Source: Woeseia sp037968755
GTDB lineage: Bacteria; Pseudomonadota; Gammaproteobacteria; Steroidobacterales; Woeseiaceae
Assembly: GCA_037968755.1 (NCBI GenBank)
Contig: JBBKWB010000056.1
Location: forward strand, 13,145-77,144
Length of the DNA stretch: 64,000 nt
Direction of reading: 5' to 3'
The translations under genes and the position numbers were made by a program. The first letter of the stretch is position 1. Each line of letters opens with the position of its first letter. The notes beneath the pieces were generated by a model. It was not told where the DNA came from. It searched no databases and saw nothing but the letters and a program-made list of their open reading frames with translations. This document shows, piece by piece, positions 35,268 to 44,308 of the stretch.

Positions 35268-37451
35268 TCAGGTATTAATAGCAATAAAAAGGGTGGCAAG
35301 TGGTGGCAGCGTCAGCCGGATCGAGTGTGTCTGGTTTTGTGCCGGCTGTGATTCAGTTCGCAAGTCGCCAGAATTGCGCATTCCACTACCGGCATAGACG
35401 CTGTTGTCCGTGTTCAAAATCTCGCGGTAAGTACCGGCCGCAGGCACACCGGCGCGATAGTCGTGTCGTACCACAGGCGTCATGTTGCTGATACAAATCA
35501 TGTGGTGTCCGCTGCGGTCATGCCGCAGCCAGGCGAAAATACTGTGATCCTGGTCCTGCCAGTCGAGCCATTCGAAGCCGCCACGCTCGGTATCCATTTG
35601 ATGCAGCGCAGGATATTGCGTGTAAATGCTATTGAGGTCACGAACGAGTGTTTGCACGCCACGATGTGCCGGCTCATCAAGCAAGTGCCAGTCCAGCGAC
35701 GAGTCGTGATTCCATTCCGCTACTTGTGCAAATTCATTGCCCATAAAGAGGAGTTTCTTGCCCGGATGACCGTACATGAACCCGTAGTACGCTCGTAGAT
35801 TGGCGAAGCGCTGGAAATGGTCGCCGGGCATGCGGCCGAGCATGGATCGTTTGCCGTGGACCACTTCGTCGTGCGATAGCGGCAGTACGAAGTTTTCATC
35901 AAACGCATAGACGAGCCCAAAGGTGAGCTTGTCGTGGTGAAACTTCCGATGAACAGGGTCTTCCTGAATGTACTTCAAACTGTCGTTCATCCAACCCATG
36001 TTCCACTTGTACGTGAAACCGAGGCCGCCGCTGAATACTGGCCTGGATACGCCCGGCCAGGAGGTGGATTCCTCAGCCAGTGATATGGCGCCGCGCTTGT
36101 GGATGAGGTCGTTGAATTGCTTCAGGAATTCGACCGCCTCAAGGTTCTCGTTGCCGCCATGCTTATTGGGAATCCATTCACCTTCTTTGCGCGAGTAATC
36201 GAGATACAACATCGAGGCAACAGCATCCACGCGCAGGCCATCGACGTGCATTTCGTCGATCCAGTAGAGAGCGCTGCCTATCAGGTAGTTGACCACTTCA
36301 CGTCGGCCGAAATTAAATATCAAGGTGCCCCAGTCGGCGTGCTCACCTTTACGCGGGTCGGCGTGTTCGTACAACGCGGTGCCATCAAAACGGCCCAGCC
36401 CGTGTTCATCGCGCGGAAAGTGTGCGGGCACCCAATCAAGGATGACGCCGATACCTGCCTGGTGACAACAATCTACGAAGTAGCGGAAATCATCCGGTGT
36501 GCCGAAGCGCTGAGTTGGTGCATAAAGACCAATTGGCTGGTAACCCCAGGAGCCATCGAACGGGTACTCGCTGATCGGCAGAAGTTCTATGTGGCTAAAA
36601 CCCATCGACTTGACGTAGTCGACCAGGTCCACCGCAAGCTCTCGCCAGGTCAGGTAGCGATTGCCGTGCTCGGGACGCCGCTTCCAGGAGCCGGGGTGCA
36701 CTTCGTAAATGCTGAGCGGTCTGTCGAGCCGTGGATTGTCGTGCCGCTGCTGCAGCCAGTTGTGATCCTGCCATGCGTATTCGCTGTTGAATATTACGCA
36801 GGCATTGCCGGGTGGTGCTTCGCAAAAACGTGCAAGTGGGTCGCTCTTGAGAGGTAACAAGCGGCCGTTCTTGTCGAGCAATTCGAATTTGTATAAGTCG
36901 CCATGCCCAACTTCAGGAATAAATATCTCCCAAACCCCGTTTGCCGGGTGTAGCCGCATCGGGTGCCGGCGGCCATCCCAATCATTGAAGCTGCCGACCA
37001 CGCTGACTCGCGATGCGTTCGGTGCCCAGACTGAGAAGCGTACGCCGGCGATATTATTGATGGAGACCGGGACTGCGCCAAGGGTATTGCTTATCTGTTG
37101 ATGTGCGCCTTCGGCAAGCAGGTGCAGGTCCAGTTCTCCGAGCGTTGATGGGAAAGAATAGGGATCTTCGATGAGCTGCGATTCGCCGGAGTCGTATTCT
37201 ATTCGCAACTGGTAACGCCGCACTCGCGGAGGTAGTTCGGTTTCGAACAGACCACCGGGATGCAAACGGCGCATACGCACCTGTTCCTGCCCGTTGCGAC
37301 AGACAAGTATTACGTTCTTTGCATGCGGCTGCAGGGTCCGCACTACGCGATTCCCAAGTGCCTGGTGAATACCCAGGATGGCGAACGGGTCGCCGTGGCG
37401 ACCTTCCGCTACAGCGCGAAACTGCTCCCGCAATGCTGGTTCCGGGATCAT
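35268..37451 (-). CDS. glgB: 1,4-Alpha-glucan branching enzyme
   Basis: A 727-residue GH13 branching enzyme. N-terminal CBM48 domains cover about residues 1-220 (GDPFAILGIHQ, FSVWAPNASRVSVVGSFNDW). The catalytic barrel has DWVPAHFPRDEHGL, nucleophile aspartate in G-L-R-V-D-A-V-A, acid glutamate in L-A-E-E-S-T-S-W and LPLSHDEVVHGKRSM. It introduces alpha-1,6 branches during glycogen synthesis. It lies 98 bases downstream of glgC and 14 upstream of glgP. Confidence 0.96.
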   Translation of the reverse strand: MIPEPALREQFRAVAEGRHGDPFAILGIHQALGNRVVRTLQPHAKNVILVCRNGQEQVRMRRLHPGGLFETELPPRVRRYQLRIEYDSGESQLIEDPYSFPSTLGELDLHLLAEGAHQQISNTLGAVPVSINNIAGVRFSVWAPNASRVSVVGSFNDWDGRRHPMRLHPANGVWEIFIPEVGHGDLYKFELLDKNGRLLPLKSDPLARFCEAPPGNACVIFNSEYAWQDHNWLQQRHDNPRLDRPLSIYEVHPGSWKRRPEHGNRYLTWRELAVDLVDYVKSMGFSHIELLPISEYPFDGSWGYQPIGLYAPTQRFGTPDDFRYFVDCCHQAGIGVILDWVPAHFPRDEHGLGRFDGTALYEHADPRKGEHADWGTLIFNFGRREVVNYLIGSALYWIDEMHVDGLRVDAVASMLYLDYSRKEGEWIPNKHGGNENLEAVEFLKQFNDLIHKRGAISLAEESTSWPGVSRPVFSGGLGFTYKWNMGWMNDSLKYIQEDPVHRKFHHDKLTFGLVYAFDENFVLPLSHDEVVHGKRSMLGRMPGDHFQRFANLRAYYGFMYGHPGKKLLFMGNEFAQVAEWNHDSSLDWHLLDEPAHRGVQTLVRDLNSIYTQYPALHQMDTERGGFEWLDWQDQDHSIFAWLRHDRSGHHMICISNMTPVVRHDYRAGVPAAGTYREILNTDNSVYAGSGMRNSGDLRTESQPAQNQTHSIRLTLPPLATLFIAINT

Positions 37452-37549
37452 CGACTCGCGTTCAGTCGGAGTGCGAGCAAGCTATTGAATCCCCAATTAC
37501 AAGGCGCAGAAAGAACGAGCATAGTTGGGCAGTGCATAAGGAAGTGATC

Positions 37550-38833
37550 TTAGCGCGTAAAGTGCAAATGTTGGTCGAGCATGTCCGGCGTGACCAGGGT
37601 GACGCCGCTCTTGGTGATTCGAAAACCGCGCGCGCGGTCCGCTTCCTCGTCAACACCGATTTCAGTTCCTTCAGCGATCACCGTGCCCCGGTCGATGATA
37701 GCGCGCCGAATTTTGCAATTCCGGCCGACCCGAACCTCCGGCAGCACCACAGAGTCTTCGATCTCGGTGTAGGAGCTGATCTTGACGTTCGAAAACAAGA
37801 CGCTACGCCGCACTGTAGCCCCGGATACAACGCAACCAGCCGACACCATAGATTGAATCGCAACGCCGCGACGTTTGGGATCATCAAATACGAACTTGGC
37901 TGGCGGTAACTGCTCCTGGGCAGACAGGATTGGCCAGCGATCGTCATAGAGATTGAGCTGCGGCGTCACGGAGATCAACTCCATGTTTGCATCCCAAAAC
38001 GCGTCAAGGGTACCGACATCTCGCCAGTACGCTTGTTGCGCCGTTTCCGGATCACGAAACGGATAGGCATGGACGTGATACTTGTCGATGATCGACGGAA
38101 TAATGTCGCGCCCGAAGTCATGGCTGGTTCCGGGAGTGTCCGAGTCCTTGATTACCTGCTCGTACAGGAAGTCTGTATTAAAAACATAATTGCCCATGGA
38201 GGCCAGGCACAATTCCGTTTGTCCCGGGATCGGAGTCGGATTTTCAGGTTTTTCATCAAATGCGATCACTCGTCCCGAGTCATCAACCGTCATGACTCCC
38301 AAAGCACCTGCGGCTTCGGCGATCGGAACTTCGATGCAGCAAACCGTCATGTCTGCCTCTTTCTCCGCGTGCGCGGCGAGCAGAGGGCCGTAGTCCATTT
38401 TGTAAACGTGATCGCCCGCGAGGATTAGCACCATGCCCGGCTGATGCGTACGAATGATGTCGAGATTCTGATACACGGCGTCTGCAGTACCGCGATACCA
38501 TTCGCCACCAATCCGCTGCGAGGCGGGCAGTATTTCGACAAACTCGCGGCCACTCGGACGTAACGCGGTCCAACCCTGGACCAGGTGGCGAATCAGGGAG
38601 TGCGCTTTGTATTGCGTCAATACGCCGATGCGGCGTATTCCGGAATTCACGCAGTTGGATAGCGGGAAATCAATGATCCGTAGTTTGCCACCGAAATACA
38701 GCGACGGCTTGGCCCGCCATGCGGTTAGCTCGTAGAGCCGCGAGCCCTGGCCACCGGCAAGTATCAGTGCCAGGGTGTCACGGGTTAGCCGGCTAACATA
38801 ACGTGCGTCATTCAGGCGTTCTGACGATTCCAT
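37550..38833 (-). CDS. glgC: Glucose-1-phosphate adenylyltransferase
   Basis: A 427-residue ADP-glucose pyrophosphorylase, the committed step of glycogen synthesis. The N-terminal nucleotidyltransferase domain has ALILAGGQGSRLYELT and the lysine in R-A-K-P-S; DYGPLLAAHAEKEADMTV and the substrate-binding FDEKPENP are present. The C-terminal left-handed beta helix (about 300-427) is complete. The ATG follows GGTGAGG. It is the first gene of the minus-strand glycogen operon, and no glycogen synthase gene (glgA) is found beside it. Confidence 0.96.
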   Translation of the reverse strand: MESSERLNDARYVSRLTRDTLALILAGGQGSRLYELTAWRAKPSLYFGGKLRIIDFPLSNCVNSGIRRIGVLTQYKAHSLIRHLVQGWTALRPSGREFVEILPASQRIGGEWYRGTADAVYQNLDIIRTHQPGMVLILAGDHVYKMDYGPLLAAHAEKEADMTVCCIEVPIAEAAGALGVMTVDDSGRVIAFDEKPENPTPIPGQTELCLASMGNYVFNTDFLYEQVIKDSDTPGTSHDFGRDIIPSIIDKYHVHAYPFRDPETAQQAYWRDVGTLDAFWDANMELISVTPQLNLYDDRWPILSAQEQLPPAKFVFDDPKRRGVAIQSMVSAGCVVSGATVRRSVLFSNVKISSYTEIEDSVVLPEVRVGRNCKIRRAIIDRGTVIAEGTEIGVDEEADRARGFRITKSGVTLVTPDMLDQHLHFTR

Positions 38834-38980
38834 CCTGCCTCACCTTATTATTATTCTCGGGCACTAGAGTGTAGCTCAATTCGAAGGCATGTCGGGCAAG
38901 TCGCTGGCACGCTTTTGGTGCATTGATTGGACTGGTGGGGCGATAGCGTCGACCGGGGGCTATCACGTAGTATGTGCGGC

Positions 38981-39907
38981 ATGACCGCAGCCATTCAGAT
39001 CGACAATCTTAACAAGACCTATGTTGGCGGATTCCGGGCATTGAAAGACGTATCGCTGGAAATCAGGCGCGGCGAAATATTCGCGTTGCTGGGGCCGAAC
39101 GGGGCCGGCAAGACGACTTTGATCAGCATCGTTTGCGGTATCGCCAACGCGACCTCTGGCAGCGTCCTGGTGGACGGTCACGACAACGTCAAAGACTTTC
39201 GAGTCACACGGACGCTGATCGGTCTCGTGCCCCAGGAGCTGTCGACAGATACGTTTGAAACCGTTTTTGCCACGGTCAGTTTCAGTCGCGGTCTGTTCGG
39301 TCTGCCAAAGAACCCTGAGCATGTTGAAAAGGTACTGCGGTCGCTGTCGCTGTGGGATCGCCGCGACAGCAAGATTCTGACTTTGTCAGGTGGCATGAAG
39401 CGCCGGGTCCTGATCGCCAAGGCGCTGGCACATGAACCGCGCATCCTTTTTCTCGATGAGCCGACTGCAGGCGTAGACGTTGAGCTTCGGCAAGACATGT
39501 GGGCCGTCGTGCGCTCTTTGCAGGACAGCGGTGTGACCGTAATCCTGACCACGCACTACATTGAGGAAGCTGAACAGATGGCTGATCGGATAGGTGTCAT
39601 TAATCATGGCGAAGTCATCCTTGTGCAGGAGAAACGACGGCTGATGCAAGAGCTGGGTAAACGGCAGCTGGTGTTGCAGCTTCCGGAGCCGCTCGCTGAA
39701 TTGCCTGCCTCGCTGGCTGAGTTTGAGCTTGAACGGGGTGAGGATGGCAAGGAGCTCATTTACACTTACGATACCCAGGGTGAACGCACCGGCATTACCG
39801 GCTTGCTTGCGGCGCTCGGCAATGCCGGTATCAAGTTCACGGACCTGACTACATCGCAAAGTTCACTTGAAGACATATTTGTTGGCCTGGTAAAGAAAAG
39901 CGCATGA
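38981..39907 (+). CDS. ABC transporter ATP-binding protein (ABC-2 exporter type)
   Basis: An ATPase subunit of about 308 residues. Walker A is G-P-N-G-A-G-K-T-T, the signature is L-S-G-G-M-K-R-R, and Walker B is ILFLDEPTAGVD, followed by the H-loop ILTTHYIEEAEQMADR. The C-terminal extension is typical of DrrA/NodI-like exporters. I start at 38981 (M-T-A-A-I-Q); ATG at 38972 is also possible, and the longer frame from 38927 is not family-like. Its stop overlaps the start of the permease gene (ATGA). Substrate unknown. It is divergent from glgC. Confidence 0.92.
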   Translation: MTAAIQIDNLNKTYVGGFRALKDVSLEIRRGEIFALLGPNGAGKTTLISIVCGIANATSGSVLVDGHDNVKDFRVTRTLIGLVPQELSTDTFETVFATVSFSRGLFGLPKNPEHVEKVLRSLSLWDRRDSKILTLSGGMKRRVLIAKALAHEPRILFLDEPTAGVDVELRQDMWAVVRSLQDSGVTVILTTHYIEEAEQMADRIGVINHGEVILVQEKRRLMQELGKRQLVLQLPEPLAELPASLAEFELERGEDGKELIYTYDTQGERTGITGLLAALGNAGIKFTDLTTSQSSLEDIFVGLVKKSA

Positions 39908-40665
39908 ATTTTCATGCGGTCAGGGCGATCTACGCATTCGAAATGGCGCGCACCCGGCGTACCTTGTTTCAAAGCATCGTGTCCCCGGTTATCTCGACCT
40001 CGCTGTACTTCGTGATCTTCGGCTCTGCCATCGGTTCGCGCATCGCGGAGATTGACGGCATCAGCTACGGTTCCTTTATTGTGCCCGGCTTGATCATGCT
40101 GTCTTTGCTGACCGAGAGTGTTTCCAACGCGTCGTTTGGTATCTTTTTTCCGCGCTTCAGCGGCACCATATACGAGTTATTGTCAGCGCCGGTTACCTGG
40201 GTCGAAACCTTGCTTGGTTACGCTGGTGCGGCGGCCACCAAGTCGATAATCCTCGGCAGCATAATACTTGCAACCGCGAACCTGTTTGTCGATGTGCAGA
40301 TTGCACATCCGTTCTGGATGCTCACGTTCCTCGTGATGACCGCTGTGTCGTTTAGCTTGTTTGGATTTATTCTTGGTATTTGGGCTGACGGCTTCGAGAA
40401 GCTGCAAATCGTACCCATGCTGATCATCACGCCACTGACATTTTTGGGTGGCAGCTTCTACTCGATCAGCATGTTGCCACCATTCTGGCAAACCGTGACC
40501 TTGTTCAATCCAGTCGTCTACCTGATCAGCGGCTTCCGCTGGAGTTTCTACGAAAATGCTGACGTTAGTGTTGCACTGAGTTTTGGTATGACCGCAGTGT
40601 TTCTCGTAGCCTGCCTGCTACTGATTCGCTGGATGTTTCACTCGGGTTATCGCCTGCGCAGTTAG
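39904..40665 (+). CDS. ABC-2 type transporter permease
   Basis: A 253-residue ABC-2 permease with six hydrophobic segments and the family core PLTFLGGSFYSISMLPPFWQTVTLFNPVVYLI. It overlaps the ATPase gene by four bases and ends exactly against the convergent amidohydrolase gene, sharing stop-codon bases. Together the pair forms a minimal exporter of the YadG/YadH or NodIJ kind; the cargo cannot be inferred. Confidence 0.92.
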   Translation: MNFHAVRAIYAFEMARTRRTLFQSIVSPVISTSLYFVIFGSAIGSRIAEIDGISYGSFIVPGLIMLSLLTESVSNASFGIFFPRFSGTIYELLSAPVTWVETLLGYAGAAATKSIILGSIILATANLFVDVQIAHPFWMLTFLVMTAVSFSLFGFILGIWADGFEKLQIVPMLIITPLTFLGGSFYSISMLPPFWQTVTLFNPVVYLISGFRWSFYENADVSVALSFGMTAVFLVACLLLIRWMFHSGYRLRS

Positions 40666-41987
40666 TCACTGATGGACCAGCGTTGCTTGTCCAGTTTCAG
40701 GAGTGTGCGTAACAGCACGTCCGCGCCGTTGCCGATGTCGACGGGGTCGGTGAATTCTGCCGGGGCATGACTGACTCCGTCGCGACTGGGTACGAAGATC
40801 ATGCCGATAGGTGCCAAGGGCGCAATACTCTGTGCGTCGTGGCCGGCGCCGCTGGGCAAATGCTCGTACTTGAGCTGAAGACTGTCGGCGCTCGCGGCGA
40901 TCAGCGCGGAGATTCGCGTATCGGTCAGCGCTGCAGGCGATTCGTAAAATTGTTCGAAGCTGAAGTGTGTTCCGGTGTCACTGCCGATTGTATTTGCCCG
41001 CTTCTGCAATCGAGCAAACAGTTCGCCGATGCTGTCCATGTCCAGATCGCGGATTTCCAGGCTCAACGTCGAATTACCCGGAATGACATTGGGTGCGCCG
41101 GGTTCGGCGTGGATGCGGCCGACCGTTGCGACCTGTCGGCCTGGGCGGGCAATGGCTTCTTCACGTACAGCCACCACGAATGCGGCGGCCGCGAGCAGCG
41201 CATCCTGACGCTGATCCATTGGGGTCGTTCCAGCGTGATTCGCGAAGCCATCCACTTGTACGTTCCAGCGGCGAATGCCGACGATGCCGTCTACAACGCC
41301 AATCGACAGGTCGCGCTGGTCCAATAAGGCACCTTGTTCAACATGGAGCTCAAGGTATGCGGCGATGCTGCCAACGTCGCGACGGTTCTCCAGAATGCGC
41401 GCTGCATCGCCGCCGAGAAAAACCATGCCGTCGCCGAGTGACTTGCTACCAAGGCTCGGCAGTGCCATTTCAGATTCGTCCACCGATCCATTCAGAGAGC
41501 GACTGCCGGTTTTGCCGCCTTCTTCATTGGACCAGACTACAACCTCCACGGGATGATCCGGAACGAGGCCCATATCATGTAGCGATTGCGCCACTTCAAT
41601 GGCTGCCATAACGCCTACTATCCCATCGTAGTGGCCGCCGTTCGGCACAGTGTCAATGTGTGAACCGAGCATTAGTGGTGGCAGTGCATGCTTGCCGTTC
41701 AGTCGACCGACCAGGTTGCCAGCGAAATCGACATGCGTTTGCAACCCCGCGTCCTGCATCAGACTCGCGAGGTAATTTAGCGCATCGCGATTGGCGGGGC
41801 TGTACGCGACTCGACCCGAGCCGCCCGATTCACTGCGACCAAACGACTTCATTTTTTCCATCGTGGCATTCAGTCGTTCGCCGTTTACTCGCGGGCCGTT
41901 GCTGTGAGTCGCCCCCAACAGCGACGCAGTGACGATGCAAAGGGCGAAAAGTTTCGGTAAGAATCCGTGTGAAGATTGCGTGCGCAT
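40662..41987 (-). CDS. Exported M20-family amidohydrolase (hydantoinase/carbamoylase type)
   Basis: A 441-residue zinc enzyme of the N-carbamoyl-L-amino acid hydrolase/allantoate amidohydrolase branch of M20. Metal-binding segments are intact: GSHIDTVPNGGHYDGIVGV, WSNEEGG, ELHVEQG and SGAGHDAQ. The lid domain (about 230-350) carries DGFANHAGTTPMDQRQDA. Unusually, residues 1-30 (M-R-T-Q-S-S-H-G-F-L-P-K-L-F-A-L-C...) look like a Sec signal peptide, so the enzyme would act in the periplasm, whereas most relatives are cytoplasmic. No hydantoinase or allantoinase gene is nearby. The substrate is probably an N-carbamoyl or ureido compound. Confidence 0.86.
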   Translation of the reverse strand: MRTQSSHGFLPKLFALCIVTASLLGATHSNGPRVNGERLNATMEKMKSFGRSESGGSGRVAYSPANRDALNYLASLMQDAGLQTHVDFAGNLVGRLNGKHALPPLMLGSHIDTVPNGGHYDGIVGVMAAIEVAQSLHDMGLVPDHPVEVVVWSNEEGGKTGSRSLNGSVDESEMALPSLGSKSLGDGMVFLGGDAARILENRRDVGSIAAYLELHVEQGALLDQRDLSIGVVDGIVGIRRWNVQVDGFANHAGTTPMDQRQDALLAAAAFVVAVREEAIARPGRQVATVGRIHAEPGAPNVIPGNSTLSLEIRDLDMDSIGELFARLQKRANTIGSDTGTHFSFEQFYESPAALTDTRISALIAASADSLQLKYEHLPSGAGHDAQSIAPLAPIGMIFVPSRDGVSHAPAEFTDPVDIGNGADVLLRTLLKLDKQRWSISD

Positions 41988-42077
41988 GTCGATCCCGGTA
42001 ATTCTCTGGTCAGCACACAGTATATAATTGACGAGCTGTCGATGCCGTTGGTTGCCACATTATGCGTTTCAAAGTCT

Positions 42078-42554
42078 ATGAGTGACAAAGCAATTCAGGA
42101 TTATTACCCGGCTGATACCAGTCATTGCTACGGTTGTGGCTATAGCAACAGTTCCGGGCACCAGCTGAAAAGCTACTGGCGCGGCACTGAGTCGACAGCC
42201 CGATTCACTCCTGACGATCGATTTATCGCCATCCCGGGCTTCGTTTACGGAGGCCTGATCGCGTCGCTAATCGACTGTCATGGCACCGCTACAGCCGCTG
42301 CGGCGACCTGCCAGGCCCTGGATCGGCAACTGTCAGATGTACCGTTGCCGCGTTTTGTCACCGCGTCGCTTAAAGTGGATTATCTGGCACCAACGCCGCT
42401 GGGTCCCGAGCTTGTGTTGCTGGGCAATGCTGTTGAAGTCAAAGACCGCAAGGTTGTTGTGGATGTTATTCTCAGCGCGGACGGTGCACCCTGTGTGCGC
42501 GGCAGGGTGATTGCTGTGCTAATGCCAGAGGCAATGTTGCAAAGTTCGGGTTGA
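42078..42554 (+). CDS. PaaI/YbgC-like hotdog-fold thioesterase
   Basis: A 158-residue single hotdog-domain protein of the acyl-CoA thioesterase superfamily. It has the N-terminal CYGCGYSNSSGHQL motif seen in one uncharacterised subgroup, then GFVYGGLIASLIDCHG, where a catalytic acid and the helix start are expected, and the paired strands VTASLKVDYLAPTPLG. I chose the start at 42078 (M-S-D-K-A-I-Q); the frame is open to 41976 but those residues overlap the amidohydrolase gene and are not family-like. The natural thioester is unknown. Confidence 0.85.
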   Translation: MSDKAIQDYYPADTSHCYGCGYSNSSGHQLKSYWRGTESTARFTPDDRFIAIPGFVYGGLIASLIDCHGTATAAAATCQALDRQLSDVPLPRFVTASLKVDYLAPTPLGPELVLLGNAVEVKDRKVVVDVILSADGAPCVRGRVIAVLMPEAMLQSSG

Positions 42555-42856
42555 TAGCGCGGGGCGCATGCGCCCCGCGTGCCCACTCCTGATTGCCGCG
42601 ATCGCGGCGGCGGCGCACCAGCTAAATGGCAATGCAGGCAGGGCGAAGTTTTGGGTTGATAATGTTCGTGTCCGCTGCAGCGAAGTTTCTATGGAGCACT
42701 TTTTCACAGCATTTCCATTCACTAATATAGGGTTCCGGGAGAGGCTGAGAAAGGCGCTGTCCGAAGCGGGACTTTGCTTTTGCTGGCCGAGGACTGGCCA
42801 ACTATTTTTCAACGTGGATAGTAAAAAGACGCCGTTCTCCTGCTATTGTGGCGCCC
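42555..42856. other. Intergenic region with GC-rich palindromes, no convincing gene
   Basis: Besides the palindrome at 42558-42579 there is a second one, GCCGCGATCGCGGC, at 42595-42608. An open frame through here (42568-42990) runs into the next gene and has no family features. The region should hold the promoter of the ATP-grasp triad. Confidence 0.5.
42558..42579. repeat. Perfect 22-base GC-rich palindrome
   Basis: CGCGGGGCGCATGCGCCCCG followed by CG, symmetric over all 22 bases, starting three bases after the thioesterase stop. It would form a very stable hairpin in RNA but has no T-tract, so it may be a factor-dependent terminator, an RNA-stabilising hairpin or a protein site. Confidence 0.6.
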
Positions 42857-44308
42857 ATGACAAGCTCTTTTCAGAACTACGACGCAAGCAAGTTTTACGA
42901 CGAATTGCTGGATTCTACGGACGGCGCGCGTTCGCACGCACGCTTGCTGGTGGACTATTTCGACCGCATGCCGAAGCAGGATCTGCTTAACCGGCAAGAT
43001 GCTGTGGACAGCACCATTCTCGATATGGGTATCAGCTTTACGGTCTATTCCGAGGGCGACAACATCGATCGTTCCTGGCCCCTGGATGTCATTCCACGCA
43101 CGATTTCCGGCCGTGAATGGGACGGGATTGAGCGCGGCCTGAAGCAACGGATTCGTGCTTTAAATTTGTTCATCGATGATCTTTACAACGATCGTCGTAT
43201 CATCAAGGACAAGATTGTTCCGGCCGAGATCATTGACAGTTCCCGGAACTATCTCAAGGCGTGTATGGGTGCCAAACCACGTCACGGCGTCTGGGCGCAT
43301 ATTTGCGGGTCTGACCTTGTGCGTGACAGTGACGGTACTGTCTACGTGCTGGAGGACAATCTGCGGGTGCCATCAGGTGTTTCCTACATGCTGGAGAACC
43401 GCAATGTTGTGAAGCGCGTATTCCCGTCGCTGTTTCGTGATCACCGTGTTCGTCCCGTTAGCGAGTATCCATCAGCGCTAAGTCGCATGTTGCATTCGAT
43501 CGCGCCAGCAGGCCGGGAAGGCAACGCAGAGATTGTCGTGTTGACGCCCGGCGTATTCAATTCGGCTTACTTCGAACACAGCTACCTTGCCCGTACCATG
43601 GGTGTCGAGCTGGTGGAAGGAGGTGACCTGGTAGTCGATGACAACGATATCGTGTCGGTACGCACCATCGATGGCTTGAAGCGAGTGGACACGATTTACC
43701 GACGAATCGATGACACGTTTCTGGATCCCGAAGTGTTCCGTGACGATTCCATGCTCGGTGTGCGCGGCATAGTTCGTGCCTGGCGGGCTGGCAATGTGGC
43801 GCTGGCGAACGCGCCTGGCTCAGGTGTTGCGGACGACAAGGTTGTGTATTCGTACGTTCCGGAAATCATTCGCTACTACCTGGGTGAAGACGCAATACTG
43901 CCCAATGTGCCTACCTGGCGTTGCTCCGATGCGAAGTCGTTGCAACATGTGCTGGCAAACCTCGACAAGCTGGTCGTTAAACCGGCCAACGAATCGGGCG
44001 GCTACGGAATGCTTGTTGGTCCCCATTCGAGCAAGCAAGAGCGTGATGAGTTTGCCGCCGCATTGCGCAAGGATCCGCGGAACTATATTGCTCAGCCTAC
44101 CTTGATGCTCTCAACTGCTCCCACCTTGTGCGAAGAGGTATTGGAACCGCGTCACCTCGACTTGCGACCCTTCATTCTGCAGGGCAGCGATACTTACGTC
44201 ACTGCAGGCGGGCTTACCAGGGTTGCTTTACGAAAGGGCTCTCTCGTTGTGAACTCATCGCAAGGCGGCGGCAGCAAGGACACCTGGGTCATCGAGGATG
44301 CTGAGTAA
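42857..44308 (+). CDS. Circularly permuted ATP-grasp protein (DUF404/DUF407 type 2)
   Basis: A 483-residue circularly permuted ATP-grasp protein. Family hallmarks visible are GISFTVYSEGDNIDRSWPLDVIPR, RALNLFIDDLYNDRRI, VLEDNLRVPSGVSYMLENR, TPGVFNSAYFEHSYLARTMGVELVEGGDL, VVKPANESGGYGM and the C-terminal LRPFILQG. Such proteins are predicted peptide or amide ligases. The start at 42857 (M-T-S-S-F-Q) is preferred over the GTG at 42848. The stop codon overlaps the start of the alpha-E gene, and a zinc-peptidase gene overlaps that one, so the three are translated as a unit. In other bacteria the first two genes travel with transglutaminase-like or Anbu peptidase genes. Substrate unknown. Confidence 0.9.
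   Translation: MTSSFQNYDASKFYDELLDSTDGARSHARLLVDYFDRMPKQDLLNRQDAVDSTILDMGISFTVYSEGDNIDRSWPLDVIPRTISGREWDGIERGLKQRIRALNLFIDDLYNDRRIIKDKIVPAEIIDSSRNYLKACMGAKPRHGVWAHICGSDLVRDSDGTVYVLEDNLRVPSGVSYMLENRNVVKRVFPSLFRDHRVRPVSEYPSALSRMLHSIAPAGREGNAEIVVLTPGVFNSAYFEHSYLARTMGVELVEGGDLVVDDNDIVSVRTIDGLKRVDTIYRRIDDTFLDPEVFRDDSMLGVRGIVRAWRAGNVALANAPGSGVADDKVVYSYVPEIIRYYLGEDAILPNVPTWRCSDAKSLQHVLANLDKLVVKPANESGGYGMLVGPHSSKQERDEFAAALRKDPRNYIAQPTLMLSTAPTLCEEVLEPRHLDLRPFILQGSDTYVTAGGLTRVALRKGSLVVNSSQGGGSKDTWVIEDAE

Noticed and set aside
42568..42990. 140-residue open frame between the thioesterase and the ATP-grasp gene
   Set aside because: It runs 130 bases into the ATP-grasp gene in another frame, has no ribosome-binding site and no protein-like composition.
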